From Campylobacteraceae bacterium (GTDB lineage Bacteria > Campylobacterota > Campylobacteria > Campylobacterales > Campylobacteraceae), in assembly GCA_031284315.1 (NCBI GenBank), contig JAITAB010000016.1:1-48128 (forward strand): a stretch of DNA of 48,128 nucleotides. The letters are read 5' to 3'. Positions 32,074-41,935 of the stretch are shown here, one piece after another. Under the pieces are notes generated by a model. The model saw only the letters and a program-made list of their open reading frames with translations, ran no database searches and was not told where the DNA came from. The position numbers and the translations under genes were made by a program. Each line of letters opens with the position of its first letter. Position 1 is the stretch's first letter.

Positions 32074-33056
32074 TTCAGGCTCTGCCCCGCAAACATCGGC
32101 ACAACATCATGGAGTTTTGCGGGAACAATCCACTCTTTTTTTTCCAGAATTATATTTTTTTCAATCGGCGTCAGTTTATAAATATCTCTCGCATTATTAC
32201 TAACAAACGCTTGAAGGTTTGTTAGTTTGTTATGCTTTTCAAAAAGTTCCGCTAACGCGCTAAGAATAATCGGCGCGCTGAAAATCCCCGCCGCACAGCC
32301 GCAGCGCTCTTTTTTATCGACAAGATGCGGCGCTGAATCGCTGCCAAACATCACCTTTTTGTTAGCATTCAGCGCAAGTTCTTGCAATGCCTCTTTATCT
32401 TCATGTCTTTTTGCTATCGGCTTGCAGAACAGATGCGGGTTTAAAAGTCCTCCCGCAACATCGTCAAGCGTTATTAAAAGATGGTGCAGAGTGATTGTCG
32501 CGTAAAGATTTTCATATCTTTTTAAAATCTCCGCGCTCGCGCATGTCGTGATGTGTTCCATGATGATAATGAGATTTGGAAATGCTTTTGCAAGTTGTTC
32601 ATAAACCGCGCAAAACTCTCTTTCTCTATCCATAACAAAGCCGTTTGTTTCACCATGTACGCAAAGCGGTATGCAAAGTTCGCTCATTGCCTCAAATATG
32701 GGCGAGAGTTTTTTTATATCAATCCGTTCTATGCCGCTCTCCGAATTGGTAGTAACGCCGCTTGGATAAAGTTTTATGGCTGCGATATACGGTTTTGCCT
32801 TTTGCAAAAAATCCGCCGTATAATCGCTTTTGAAAAAAAGGCTCATGTAGGGCGTAAAATTTTCGCCCGATACAACTTCCAAAATGCGCTCTTTGTATGA
32901 GAGAAGAGAATTTATATCGGTTACGGGCGGCATAAGATTTGGCATGATAAGCGCACCCGCAAACTCTTTTGCGCTGAATTTCGCGATATTTTTCAACATA
33001 TCGCCGTCGCGCAAATGCAAATGCATATCAAGCGGCGAATTTAAAGTAAATTGCAT
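32055..33056 (-). CDS. pyrC: Dihydroorotase
   Basis: A 333-residue class II dihydroorotase that closes carbamoyl-aspartate to dihydroorotate in pyrimidine synthesis. The metal ligands are visible: DMHLHLRDG (first His pair), the carboxylated lysine in AAIKLYPSG, His in CVHGE, His in MEHITT and the catalytic Asp in FGSDSAPH. The length fits (~340). It starts four bases from the end of glnB's stop, so glnB and pyrC are transcribed together. The 3' end holds an unusual inverted repeat (32199-32226) with the same arms as the rplT terminator. Confidence 0.95.
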   Translation of the reverse strand: MQFTLNSPLDMHLHLRDGDMLKNIAKFSAKEFAGALIMPNLMPPVTDINSLLSYKERILEVVSGENFTPYMSLFFKSDYTADFLQKAKPYIAAIKLYPSGVTTNSESGIERIDIKKLSPIFEAMSELCIPLCVHGETNGFVMDREREFCAVYEQLAKAFPNLIIIMEHITTCASAEILKRYENLYATITLHHLLITLDDVAGGLLNPHLFCKPIAKRHEDKEALQELALNANKKVMFGSDSAPHLVDKKERCGCAAGIFSAPIILSALAELFEKHNKLTNLQAFVSNNARDIYKLTPIEKNIILEKKEWIVPAKLHDVVPMFAGQSLKWKVKP

Positions 33057-33059
33057 ACT

Positions 33060-33413
<354 letters not shown>

Positions 33414-33944
33414 TTATTTTAGATATGCTTTTATGATTATCTGTGGTTTTATCGGTTTAGAGTTCGTATCAACCGCGCTGTTTTCTATCTTTGTAACTAT
33501 ATCCATGCCTTCAATCACTTCGCCGAAAATCGTATGATGTCCGTTCAGCCATGGCGTCAAAACGGTTGTTATAAAAAACTGGCTGCCGTTCGTATTTTTG
33601 CCGGCATTTGCCATAGCCAAAAGCCCTTTTTTCTCAAACAGCGTATATGGTGAAAATTCGTCTTCAAAAGGTTTGTTCCAAATACTCGTTCCGCCCGCTC
33701 CCGTACCTGTCGGGTCGCCGCCCTGTATCATAAAATTTTTTATGACGCGGTGGAAAGTAACGCCTTCATAATATCCGTTTTTGACTAAAGATATGAAATT
33801 TTCACAAGCTTTTGGGGCGACTTTCGGATAGAGTTTCAGCGTAATATTTCCACTGTTTGTCTCCAAAACCACTATGTCGTCCGCTTGCGCAAAAGCGTGA
33901 AAAACAGATAAAAACAAAATCGCAGATATTAATTTACGAAGCAT
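33414..33944 (-). CDS. Exported cyclophilin-type peptidyl-prolyl isomerase
   Basis: A 176-residue cyclophilin with a signal peptide (LISAILFLSVFHAFAQA), so it helps fold proteins in the periplasm. Active-site motifs are FHRVIKNFMIQGGDPTGTG (catalytic Arg in FHR), NTNGSQFFI and LNGHHTIFGEV. The bacterial cyclophilin has a short loop in place of the eukaryotic Trp. The start at 33944 is chosen for its AAGGAT site; an upstream ATG at 33980 would spoil the signal peptide. glnB follows 15 bases downstream. Confidence 0.93.
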   Translation of the reverse strand: MLRKLISAILFLSVFHAFAQADDIVVLETNSGNITLKLYPKVAPKACENFISLVKNGYYEGVTFHRVIKNFMIQGGDPTGTGAGGTSIWNKPFEDEFSPYTLFEKKGLLAMANAGKNTNGSQFFITTVLTPWLNGHHTIFGEVIEGMDIVTKIENSAVDTNSKPIKPQIIIKAYLK

Positions 33945-34018
33945 GCAAAATCCTTTTCGGATAAAAAATTTATATATCATAACAAAAAAAGGGTTTAAAA
34001 AAGATAATATGCGGCTTT

Positions 34019-37000
34019 TTATCGCTTTATATGTGCATTTTTGCTTAAATATTCAGGCAAAAAACCAAGTTTTTTTATGATGATATAAAACAGCGGCACA
34101 AAAAATATCGCCAAAGCAGTCGCGCTCAAAGTGCCTCCTATTATGCCCGTTCCTATAGACGTTCTGCTGTTGGCTCCTGCTCCCGTGGACATGGCAAGCG
34201 GCAAAACGCCCGCTACAAACGCTAAAGAGGTCATGAGTATCGGTCTCAATCTCAAGCTTGCGCCTTCAACGGCGGCGGCAAAAAGCGGCTTGCCTTTTTT
34301 GTATGCGCTTTCTACAAATTCCACTATCAAAATCGCATTTTTAGATGACAATCCTATAGTCGTTAAAAGCGCGACTTGAAAATATACATCATTGTCAAGC
34401 CCCCGCAAATACGCCGCGCTTACCGTGCCTATGATGCCAAGCGGGATTACCATCAAAACGGAAAACGGTATAGACCAGCTTTCATAAAGAGCGGCAAGGC
34501 ATAAAAACATTATCAAAACGGATATGGCGTAAAGCTGAAAAGACTGCCCGCCCGCCAATCGCTCCTGAAAGGATAAACCGCTCCATGAATGTACGGTTCC
34601 CTTTGCGTTTTTGAGCGCGATTTTATCCATTTCATCCATCGCTTCGCCCGAACTTACGCCAAGAGCCGCCGCGCCTTGCAATTCATACGAAGCAAGTCCG
34701 TTATATCTTGTGAGGGAATCTGAGCCAAATTCCCATTTTGTTTCGGCAAATGCTGCAAACGGCGTCATTTTACCTTCTTTATTTTTTATATGCCAATAAT
34801 ACAAATCTTCAGGTTTTGAGCGAAACTGCGCATCTCCTTGCATATAAACTCTCTTAACCCGCGCCTTGTCTATAAAATCGTTTATATAAACTCCCGACCA
34901 TGCCGCGCTTAAAGTTTTATCTATATCGCTTAGCGAAAGCCCCAAGGCAAACGCTTTTTCCGCATCATATACTACTCTTAACTGCGGATTTTCTTCCGCG
35001 TTGTCCGCTCTTATTGAAGATATTTTGTCGTTTGTTTCAGCCTTTTTTATGATAGCGTCTCTTACGACCATCAACTCTTCGCGGCTTAGCGATGCGTCTG
35101 CTTGTATCTGCATTTCAAAGCCGTCCGTTTGTCCGAGTCCTTGAATGACGGGCGGATTCATGGCGATGACTTTTGCGTCTCTTATGAAATATTCCGAACT
35201 GCTGTCGGCAAATGTTTTTGACGCTCTTTCGGCTATGATATCCGCTCTGTTATATTTCCCTTTTCGCTCGTCCCAGCCTTTTAAGGATATAAACGCCATA
35301 CCGCCGTTTTGTCCGCTCCCGCCAAATCTAAAACCAGCCATCGTAAATATGGCATTTGTATTGTTGGCTTCCTGCTTTAAAAAATAATCCTTCACTATAT
35401 CGCCCACCTCGGCAGTTCTTGTTATTGACGCGCCTGTGGGCAGCGTAAACTGTACCATGATGCCGGCTTGGTCTTCTTTTGGCAAAAAGCTTGTCGGAAG
35501 TTTTATAAAAATGACTGATAAAGCCGCTATTATCAGCACATATACAAACAGCCAGCGTACAGGTTTGGCTAAAAAACCAAGTACGCCGTTTTTATATTTT
35601 TGCGTGGATTTGTCAAATTTATCATGAAACCATACTATAAAACCTCTTTTTTTGGCGTTTTCGCTATGCGGCTTGAGTATGGAGGCGCAAAGCGCGGGCG
35701 TCAGCGTCAGCGCGACAACGACCGAAAGAAGCATTGAGGAAACTATCGTTATGGAAAACTGCTTATAAATAACTCCCGTTGAACCGCCGAAAAACGACAT
35801 CGGCAAAAATACAACCGATAAAACGGTAGCAATGCCTATAAGCGCACTTGTTATCTCGTCCATGGAGATTATCGTAGCTTCTTTTGCGGAGAGTTTTTTC
35901 TCGCGCATATTTCTCTCTACATTTTCTACGACCACAATAGCGTCATCCACTAACAAACCGATAGATAACACCATGGCAAACATGGTCAGCGTATTTATCG
36001 TATATCCGAATACGCTTAACACCGCAAATGTTCCAAGAAGCACCACAGGAACGGCGATAGCAGGGATAATAGTAGCACGCCAGCTTTTCAAAAAAAGATA
36101 CATGACAAGCACGACTAACAAAATAGCCTCAAAAAGCGTTTTAACGACCTCTTTTATGGAAGATTCTATAAAAAGCGTTGTATCTCTCGGATAAGATATT
36201 TTAAAACCTTCGGGCAAATTCGGCTCGTACTGCGCTAACAGTTTTTTCACATTGTTAGCAGTTTGCACGGCGTTTGCTCCTGAAGCCAACTGCACGGCTA
36301 TACCCGAAGAGGGATAACCGTTCAGCTTTGTAATCGTTCCGTAATTTTGACTTCCAAGCTCCACTCTCGCGACATCTTTCAGATATATCACCGAACCGTC
36401 TTTACTGTTTTTAATGATGACATTTTTAAACTCTTCTGCGGTGCGGAGTTTTGACCTTGCGACAACGACCGTATTTAACTCTTGGTCGCTTTCAAACGGG
36501 CGTTCGCCGATTTTCCCTGCGGATACTTGCGCGTTTTGCAAATTTACAGCCGCTTCAATATCTGAGGGCATCAAACCGTAAGCTTCCATTTTCAAAGGAT
36601 CAAGCCATATTCTCATGGCGTATTGTCCGCCGAATACCTGTACTCCGCCGACTCCATCCAGCCTTGATACGGCGTCTTGCAGATTGCTTACAAGATAATC
36701 CGCAACATCTATGCCTTCAACGCGGTTTAGTGAGTCATAAATACTCGCCATCATCAAAAAATCCGTCTGCGCTTTTACAACGGTAACGCCTTGTCTTCTT
36801 ACTTCTTCGGGCAGGCGCGAAAGCACTTGGCTGACTTTATTTTGCACTTGAACCTGCGCTATATCTGGATTTACGCCCTGTTCAAAAGAGACCGATATTC
36901 TTGAAGAGCCTGAACTGCTGCTTGATGAAGAGAAATATAAAAGCCCGTCAAGTCCTACCAACTGCTGTTCTATGACTTGCGTTACGCTGTTTTCTACCGC

Positions 37001-37168
37001 CTCAGCGGATGCCCCGTTATAAGTTGAACTGATAATTATACGCGGCGGCGCAATGTCCGGATATTGTTCTACGGAAAGGGTATAGACAGAGATTGCTCCT
37101 ATTATCATAATAACCAATGATATAACCCATGCAAAAATCGGTCTATTTACAAAAAATCGCGCCAACAT
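34019..37168 (-). CDS. RND multidrug efflux pump, inner-membrane transporter (CmeB/AcrB-type)
   Basis: A 1049-residue HAE1-family pump. It begins MLARFFVNRPIFAWVISLVI, typical of AcrB/MexB/CmeB. The proton-relay aspartates lie in LLVDDAIVVVENVER (TM4) and the partner lysine in GLSSKNAIL (TM10). The two large periplasmic porter regions and twelve membrane helices match the family length. It would exchange protons for drugs, bile salts or solvents as a trimer. It starts four bases after the adaptor gene. No outer-membrane channel gene follows: the next gene is a cyclophilin with its own start region, so the pump must borrow a TolC/CmeC from elsewhere. Confidence 0.94.
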   Translation of the reverse strand: MLARFFVNRPIFAWVISLVIMIIGAISVYTLSVEQYPDIAPPRIIISSTYNGASAEAVENSVTQVIEQQLVGLDGLLYFSSSSSSSGSSRISVSFEQGVNPDIAQVQVQNKVSQVLSRLPEEVRRQGVTVVKAQTDFLMMASIYDSLNRVEGIDVADYLVSNLQDAVSRLDGVGGVQVFGGQYAMRIWLDPLKMEAYGLMPSDIEAAVNLQNAQVSAGKIGERPFESDQELNTVVVARSKLRTAEEFKNVIIKNSKDGSVIYLKDVARVELGSQNYGTITKLNGYPSSGIAVQLASGANAVQTANNVKKLLAQYEPNLPEGFKISYPRDTTLFIESSIKEVVKTLFEAILLVVLVMYLFLKSWRATIIPAIAVPVVLLGTFAVLSVFGYTINTLTMFAMVLSIGLLVDDAIVVVENVERNMREKKLSAKEATIISMDEITSALIGIATVLSVVFLPMSFFGGSTGVIYKQFSITIVSSMLLSVVVALTLTPALCASILKPHSENAKKRGFIVWFHDKFDKSTQKYKNGVLGFLAKPVRWLFVYVLIIAALSVIFIKLPTSFLPKEDQAGIMVQFTLPTGASITRTAEVGDIVKDYFLKQEANNTNAIFTMAGFRFGGSGQNGGMAFISLKGWDERKGKYNRADIIAERASKTFADSSSEYFIRDAKVIAMNPPVIQGLGQTDGFEMQIQADASLSREELMVVRDAIIKKAETNDKISSIRADNAEENPQLRVVYDAEKAFALGLSLSDIDKTLSAAWSGVYINDFIDKARVKRVYMQGDAQFRSKPEDLYYWHIKNKEGKMTPFAAFAETKWEFGSDSLTRYNGLASYELQGAAALGVSSGEAMDEMDKIALKNAKGTVHSWSGLSFQERLAGGQSFQLYAISVLIMFLCLAALYESWSIPFSVLMVIPLGIIGTVSAAYLRGLDNDVYFQVALLTTIGLSSKNAILIVEFVESAYKKGKPLFAAAVEGASLRLRPILMTSLAFVAGVLPLAMSTGAGANSRTSIGTGIIGGTLSATALAIFFVPLFYIIIKKLGFLPEYLSKNAHIKR

Positions 37169-37172
37169 TTAT

Positions 37173-38303
37173 CTATCCGCCGATATATTTGTCTGTAACA
37201 TTTACAAAAGTTACTTTACTGCGGCTGTTGATTCTATTAAGCCCTTCAATAATAATCTTATCCTTCTCTTCCATGCCGTCCGTAACAAGCCATTTGTCGC
37301 CCACAGCCTTTTTTGTCTCTATAATCTTCGTAACCGTGCCGTTATCTTCCGTTATGATTGTTATTATAGGATTTGCGCGCGAATCCCTCAAAACAGCCCT
37401 TTGCGGCACCAAAAAGGCTTTTGTGTTTACGGCTTCTTCTATTACTGCTCTTACATACATTCCCGGCAGTAAAATATTATCAGGATTTGGAAACTCAGCT
37501 CTCAAAGTTACGGTTGAAGTGCTTTCGTCCACCGCAATCTCTTGCAGTTTCAAAACTCCCTTGTGCTTATAAAACGAACCGTCAAGCAGTTTTAACTTTA
37601 CTTCCATGCTCCCCTTTTGTATATGCCGCTCGCTTAAAAGTTTTCTTAGGGCAAGCAGTTGATTGCTTGACTGCGACAGATCCACATACATTGTGTCTAT
37701 GGCGCGGATTGTGGTCAGCGGCTCGCTTTGCAAAGAGGTTACCAAAGCTCCTTCCGTTACGCTTGATATGCCGATGATTCCCGAAATGGGCGCGGATATT
37801 TTTGTCTTTTGCAGGTCAATCGCCGCTTTATTTAACGCCGCCTCTTTTTCGCCCACAAGCGCTTCGGCTTGCAAATATGCGGCGGTTATATCATCATGAT
37901 CTTGCTTTGAAATACCTTCAAATTTTATAAGTTCGTCATATCTTGCTTTTTTAAGTTTCAAAGCTTCAAAATTGGCTTTCGCGCTCTTTAATGAAGCTGC
38001 TGCGCCGTCATATGCGCTTTTGTAAGTGTCCGAATTTATTTCGTATAAAATATCGCCCTTTTTGACTTTTTGACCCTCTTTGAATACCACTTTTTTAACG
38101 ATACCGCTGACTTCGGGTCTGATTTCAGCCGTAACGGACGCTTTGGCTCTGCCTGAAAGCTCCTGCTCCATGGCAATTGGCTGTTCTTTAAGCTGGATTA
38201 TTCCTACTTCAATGGGTTTGATTTCCGTAGCAATGTCGTTTTTTTGGCATGCCAAAAGCATGGCGGCAATTAAAACTATTAAAATATATCTCAACACTTG
38301 CAC
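37173..38303 (-). CDS. RND efflux periplasmic adaptor (CmeA/AcrA-type) lipoprotein
   Basis: A 376-residue membrane-fusion protein. It has a lipoprotein signal (ILIVLIAAMLLAC, Cys19), then the lipoyl-like half EIRPEVSGIVKKVVFKEGQ, a helical hairpin (about 100-170), the second lipoyl half KTKISAPISGIIGISSV and the beta-barrel with FPNPDNILLPGMYVRA. It links the pump to an outer-membrane channel. It is the first gene of the two-gene efflux operon. A 30-base dyad just upstream (38324-38353) is a likely repressor site, but no regulator gene is adjacent. Confidence 0.94.
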   Translation of the reverse strand: MQVLRYILIVLIAAMLLACQKNDIATEIKPIEVGIIQLKEQPIAMEQELSGRAKASVTAEIRPEVSGIVKKVVFKEGQKVKKGDILYEINSDTYKSAYDGAAASLKSAKANFEALKLKKARYDELIKFEGISKQDHDDITAAYLQAEALVGEKEAALNKAAIDLQKTKISAPISGIIGISSVTEGALVTSLQSEPLTTIRAIDTMYVDLSQSSNQLLALRKLLSERHIQKGSMEVKLKLLDGSFYKHKGVLKLQEIAVDESTSTVTLRAEFPNPDNILLPGMYVRAVIEEAVNTKAFLVPQRAVLRDSRANPIITIITEDNGTVTKIIETKKAVGDKWLVTDGMEEKDKIIIEGLNRINSRSKVTFVNVTDKYIGG

Positions 38304-38323
38304 ATCCTAAATAGTTTAAAAAA

Positions 38324-38353
38324 TTAACCGATATATTATCTCATATCTGTTAA
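38324..38353. promoter_or_regulatory. Operator-like dyad upstream of the efflux operon
   Basis: Arms TTAACCGATAT (38324-38334) and ATATCTGTTAA (38343-38353) are inverted with one mismatch around an 8-base spacer. The position 21 bases before the adaptor start suits a TetR/MarR-type repressor. CmeR is the known repressor of this family in Campylobacter; whether it is the regulator here is not known. Confidence 0.6.
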
Positions 38354-38408
38354 TCAATTGTATGAAATTGAATTTTACAACTATTTTGATGAGAATTTAA
38401 CAGTTATA

Positions 38409-38427
38409 ATGGATAAAAAATATCCAT
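38409..38427 (-). terminator. Possible terminator of the katA-ankyrin unit
   Basis: ATGGATA-aaaaa-TATCCAT forms a 7-base stem eight bases after the ankyrin gene stop. The stem is A/T-rich and no T run follows, so this is a weak call. Confidence 0.35.
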
Positions 38428-38434
38428 GCGGCGG

Positions 38435-38908
38435 TTATTTTTTCTTGAAAAATGATACAATTTTGGATAAAAACAGATAAAATTTTGGCTTCAAGCCCTT
38501 TTGCTGTTTTGTCAAATACTCTACTATATCGCGGTTGCCGAACATGGAAGCAAATATAACGGCTCTCATGCCGAAGCCGTTATCTTCATCAATTTTTGCG
38601 CCGTTTTCTACCAAAAGCTTTACGATATCAAGATAGCCTTTGAAGCAGACCCCTGCAAGCGGAGTCTGCCCTCGGTCGTTTTTCAGATTTACATCTGCTC
38701 CAAACTCTATCAGCATTTCGACTGTTTCAAAATTGCCGTTATACGCGGCAAGCATTAGAAGGCTGTTGCCTTTGTGGTCTTTAAGATTGACGGGCAGTTT
38801 TGCTCTCAACATGCCCTCAAGTTCCGCCTTTTGTCCGTATCTTGCAAAATCCACAGCCATAGCAAGCAGCTCTTCATACCGCTTTATATCCGCATCGTTT
38901 GAAGACAT
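38435..38908 (-). CDS. Ankyrin-repeat protein paired with catalase
   Basis: A 157-residue protein with about three ankyrin repeats (KGNSLLMLAAYNGNFETVEML, RGQTPLAGVCFKGYLDIVKLL and a third) and a basic C terminus. No signal peptide. Its start follows the katA stop directly. In Campylobacter jejuni the ankyrin protein encoded next to katA (Cj1386) is needed for full catalase activity through heme supply to KatA, and AnkB plays a similar role in Pseudomonas. The same role is inferred here from repeat type and position. Confidence 0.87.
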   Translation of the reverse strand: MSSNDADIKRYEELLAMAVDFARYGQKAELEGMLRAKLPVNLKDHKGNSLLMLAAYNGNFETVEMLIEFGADVNLKNDRGQTPLAGVCFKGYLDIVKLLVENGAKIDEDNGFGMRAVIFASMFGNRDIVEYLTKQQKGLKPKFYLFLSKIVSFFKKK

Positions 38909-40336
38909 TTAAATCCCAAGCGCTTTTTTTACGCCCTGCGCGTAAAGCAAATCCACTTTTTCAAACAAAGCTATTTGTCTATCTATTATCTCTCGCGGCA
39001 CGCCGTCCATAGACTCCGCTATATTATTAAACAATTGCTCTTTTTGCTCTTTACTCATGAGGTTAAACAATGCGCGAGCCTGCGAAAAATCGTCATTTCC
39101 ATCTCTGTGGTCATATCTATCGGCGTATCCGTTTATATCAAGCGGCGGTTCAAGCGCGCTTTTATCCTCTACAAAACCGCCGAAGCTATTTGGTTCATAA
39201 TAAGCATCTGAAGGCTCTTTTGTTTCATAGTTCATACTTCCGTCCAGATAATATGTATTTACGTCAACGATAGGTTTGTTCACGGGAAGCGACTCATAAT
39301 ATGTCCCGACTCTGTATCTGTGGGCGTCTGCATACGAAAATATACGCGCTTGGAGCATTTTGTCAGGCGAAAAGCCGATTCCTTGCACAACATTTGACGG
39401 ACTGAATGAGGATTGCTCTATTTCATTAAAATAATTTTTAGGATTTTCATTTAAAACCAACTCGCCCACATCTATCAACGGATACTCTTTATGAGACCAT
39501 ACTTTTGTCAAGTCAAACGGGTTAAATGCGGCTTTTTCCGCCTCTTCATCGCTCATTATTTGAATCTGAAACTTCCATTTTGGAAAATCTTTTCCCTCTA
39601 TGCTTTCAAAAAGGTCTCTTTGATTGCTCTCTCTGTCTTTTGCGATAACATTTTCCGCCTCTTTATTTGTCAGATTTTGGATGCCCTGTAAAGTTTTAAA
39701 GTGAAACTTGACCCAAAATCTCTGATTTTTCGCATTTATAAGGCTGTATGTGTGAGAGCCGAATCCGTGCATGTGCCTGTAACTTTTCGGGATTCCGCGG
39801 TCTGACATAAGAATGGTTACTTGATGAATGCTTTCAGGCGATAAAGACCAAAAATCCCATGCGGCGGCCGCGCTTCTTAGATTTGAGTGCGGGTGTCTTT
39901 TTTGGGTATGTATAAAATCGGGAAATTTATAAGCGTCTCTGATGAAAAAAACGGGCGTATTGTTGCCGACCAAATCCCAATTTCCCTCTTTTGTGTAAAA
40001 TTTAACGGCAAAACCTCTAACATCTCTTTCGGCGTCCGCCGCGCCTCTCTCGCCCGCTACCGTAGAAAATCTGATTAAAACTCTGGTTTTTTCTCCTTTT
40101 TGCAAAACTTTTGCTTTTGTGTATTGCGAAATGTCATTGGTTACGGTAAGCTCTCCATACGCTCCGCTTCCTTTTGCATGAACTACTCTTTCGGGTACTC
40201 GCTCTCTGTTTTGATGCGCAAGCTTTTCAAGAAGTTGATAATCCTGTATCAAAAGAGGACCTCTTGCGCCTGCCGTCAATGAATTTTGATTGTCAGCTAC
40301 TCTATTTCCTGCTGTTGTTGTAATAAATTTTTTCAT
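38909..40336 (-). CDS. katA: Catalase (heme, clade 3 small-subunit)
   Basis: A 475-residue monofunctional catalase that turns hydrogen peroxide into water and oxygen. The distal His53 lies in [13 protein letters not shown], Asn126 in GNNTPVFF, and the proximal heme ligand Tyr335 in [14 protein letters not shown]. Length and the absence of a signal peptide point to a cytoplasmic small-subunit enzyme. The start follows GGAG. A dyad GATAATTTTTATC at 40378-40390, 42 bases upstream, is a candidate PerR/Fur site. The ankyrin gene follows directly. Confidence 0.96.
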   Translation of the reverse strand: MKKFITTTAGNRVADNQNSLTAGARGPLLIQDYQLLEKLAHQNRERVPERVVHAKGSGAYGELTVTNDISQYTKAKVLQKGEKTRVLIRFSTVAGERGAADAERDVRGFAVKFYTKEGNWDLVGNNTPVFFIRDAYKFPDFIHTQKRHPHSNLRSAAAAWDFWSLSPESIHQVTILMSDRGIPKSYRHMHGFGSHTYSLINAKNQRFWVKFHFKTLQGIQNLTNKEAENVIAKDRESNQRDLFESIEGKDFPKWKFQIQIMSDEEAEKAAFNPFDLTKVWSHKEYPLIDVGELVLNENPKNYFNEIEQSSFSPSNVVQGIGFSPDKMLQARIFSYADAHRYRVGTYYESLPVNKPIVDVNTYYLDGSMNYETKEPSDAYYEPNSFGGFVEDKSALEPPLDINGYADRYDHRDGNDDFSQARALFNLMSKEQKEQLFNNIAESMDGVPREIIDRQIALFEKVDLLYAQGVKKALGI

Positions 40337-40377
40337 AATTTTTCTCCAAAAATAATTTTTTCTAAAAGATAATTTTT

Positions 40378-40390
40378 ATCCATTAGTAGT
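40378..40390. promoter_or_regulatory. PerR/Fur-like box upstream of katA
   Basis: GATAATTTTTATC is a dyad (GATAA and TTATC arms, read on the other strand) 42 bases before the katA start. Catalase in Campylobacter is under PerR control, which makes this a reasonable candidate; the assignment is by similarity only. Confidence 0.5.
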
Positions 40391-40511
40391 AGAATTTTAT
40401 TGTTTATTTCATTGGAGCGATATTAATTTATATATTTAATTTAAATTTTAAATATTATATTTACCTCAATGGAGCAGATTTTAAAATTTAAATCTGAAAT
40501 CGCGGGTATTT

Positions 40512-40553
40512 TAAAAAATTTTACTAACAAACCGATTTTCAGTTTGTTAGTAA
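40512..40553 (-). terminator. Intrinsic terminator of the rpmI-rplT unit
   Basis: On the minus strand TTACTAACAAAC and GTTTGTTAGTAA (40542-40553 and 40521-40532) form a perfect 12-base stem with a 9-base loop, followed by AATTTTTTAA. It begins six bases after the rplT stop. Confidence 0.85.
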
Positions 40554-40559
40554 GTTGAA

Positions 40560-40919
40560 TTATTTCTCTAAAGCGGCTTTTGCTTTTGATGCTATCGCGC
40601 TAAAACCTTCGGCATCATTCATAGCCAAATGAGCCAAAATCTTTCTGTCAAGTTCTATGCCGGACTTATTTAGACCATTGATAAATCTTGAATAGCTGAT
40701 ATCGTTTAATCTGCATGCGGCATTGATTCTTGTTATCCAAAGCCTTCTAAAATCTCGCTTTTTAGCCCGCCTGTCGCGGTATGCGTAAACTAAGCTTCTT
40801 TCTAACTGCTCTTTGGCTTTTCTAAAGTGTTTTCTGCGTCCGCTGAAAAAACCGCGCGCTAATTTTAAAACTTTTTTGTGCCGTCTGCGTCTGACGATAC
40901 CTGTTTTTACTCTTGCCAT
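40560..40919 (-). CDS. rplT: 50S ribosomal protein L20
   Basis: A 119-residue basic protein, the normal L20 length, beginning [20 protein letters not shown] and containing [20 protein letters not shown]. It binds 23S rRNA early in large-subunit assembly. It follows rpmI by about 105 bases, which could hold a regulatory site for L20 feedback, but I see no clear mimic of its rRNA site. Confidence 0.97.
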   Translation of the reverse strand: MARVKTGIVRRRRHKKVLKLARGFFSGRRKHFRKAKEQLERSLVYAYRDRRAKKRDFRRLWITRINAACRLNDISYSRFINGLNKSGIELDRKILAHLAMNDAEGFSAIASKAKAALEK

Positions 40920-41024
40920 TTCTCTTCTCCTTAACCTTTTGGTGTCCGTTTTTCGGAACTTGCCCTGTTTTCAGGGGGATTTGCAACATTGAATGATTTA
41001 AAAATCAAAAACTAAAACTGTGAA

Positions 41025-41219
41025 TTAACTTTGGCAAAGCATTATTTTGATAGATTTTTCATTTGTACTATCAACATATTTTGCTTCTTTCAATCCACGC
41101 ATGCGTTTAGAAGGCTTTTTTGTCAAAATATGGCTTCTAAATGCGGCTCCGCGTTTGATGCGGTTTTTAGCAGCTTTGAAGCGTTTTGCCGCTCCGCGTA
41201 CCGTTTTCATTTTCGGCAT
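41025..41219 (-). CDS. rpmI: 50S ribosomal protein L35
   Basis: A 64-residue basic protein of normal length with the L35 pattern [14 protein letters not shown] at the start and the central [14 protein letters not shown]. Its start ATG follows AAGGAG. About 195 bases separate it from infC, enough for a promoter of its own. Confidence 0.96.
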   Translation of the reverse strand: MPKMKTVRGAAKRFKAAKNRIKRGAAFRSHILTKKPSKRMRGLKEAKYVDSTNEKSIKIMLCQS

Positions 41220-41413
41220 GCAAACTCCTTGCGTAATTGTCTGAAAAACCGCTTTTCAAGATAAAAGCCCGTCATGCGTTTTTCAAAGCTGGTAATTTTA
41301 GCGGAGTTTTGCTTAAAAGGCTTTAAAACGACTTTAAATATGCGTATTTTGTTTTGCAGCAATTATTCATGTCTGCGATGGTAGAATTGGACAATAATAA
41401 AAACAGACAAATC

Positions 41414-41935
41414 CTATTTCTTCGGCACAGTCAGCATATTTACATATCGTCCCTCAAAATTTGGCTCATGGTCTCTGTCGGAGATATCGCTCATCAAAGC
41501 CCAGACGTTATTGAGAACAGCTACGCCTGATTCGGGATTTGACATTTCGCGCCCTTTCAAAAAGACACGGAAACGCACATGTTTGCCTGATTGGATAAAT
41601 TCTCTTGCCTGTTTGATTTTGTAGTTAATGTCGTTTTGAGCGATTTTGACGGATAGTTTTATCTCTTTTACATCTATGATTTTTTGTTTCTTTTTCGCCT
41701 CTTTTTGCTTTTTTTCCTGCTGATACTTGAATTTGCCGTAATCCATTATTTTGCAAACCGGCGGATTGGCATTCGGCGAAATAAGCACCAAGTCAAGTCC
41801 AAGCTCGTCCGCTTTTCTTAACGCCTCATTTCGGCTTATGATGCCGTACTGTGTGCCGTCATCCCCCACGCAGCGAATTTCGCTTGCCCTTATTTGCTGA
41901 TTTAGCAATATATCTTTCTCTTTTTCTTTACTCAA
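41414..41935 (-). CDS. infC: Translation initiation factor IF-3
   Basis: A 173-residue IF-3 that binds the 30S subunit and checks the start codon. The N domain has [20 protein letters not shown] and the linker [18 protein letters not shown]; the C domain has [17 protein letters not shown] and [16 protein letters not shown]. The start at 41935 is TTG and overlaps the thrS stop (TTGA). A non-ATG start is usual for infC, where it lets IF-3 limit its own synthesis; here it is TTG rather than the E. coli ATT. Confidence 0.95.
   Translation of the reverse strand: MSKEKEKDILLNQQIRASEIRCVGDDGTQYGIISRNEALRKADELGLDLVLISPNANPPVCKIMDYGKFKYQQEKKQKEAKKKQKIIDVKEIKLSVKIAQNDINYKIKQAREFIQSGKHVRFRVFLKGREMSNPESGVAVLNNVWALMSDISDRDHEPNFEGRYVNMLTVPKK

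Noticed and set aside
34131-36786. Several long plus-strand open frames opposite the RND pump gene
   Set aside because: They are antisense shadows of a well-conserved coding region and have no recognisable protein features.
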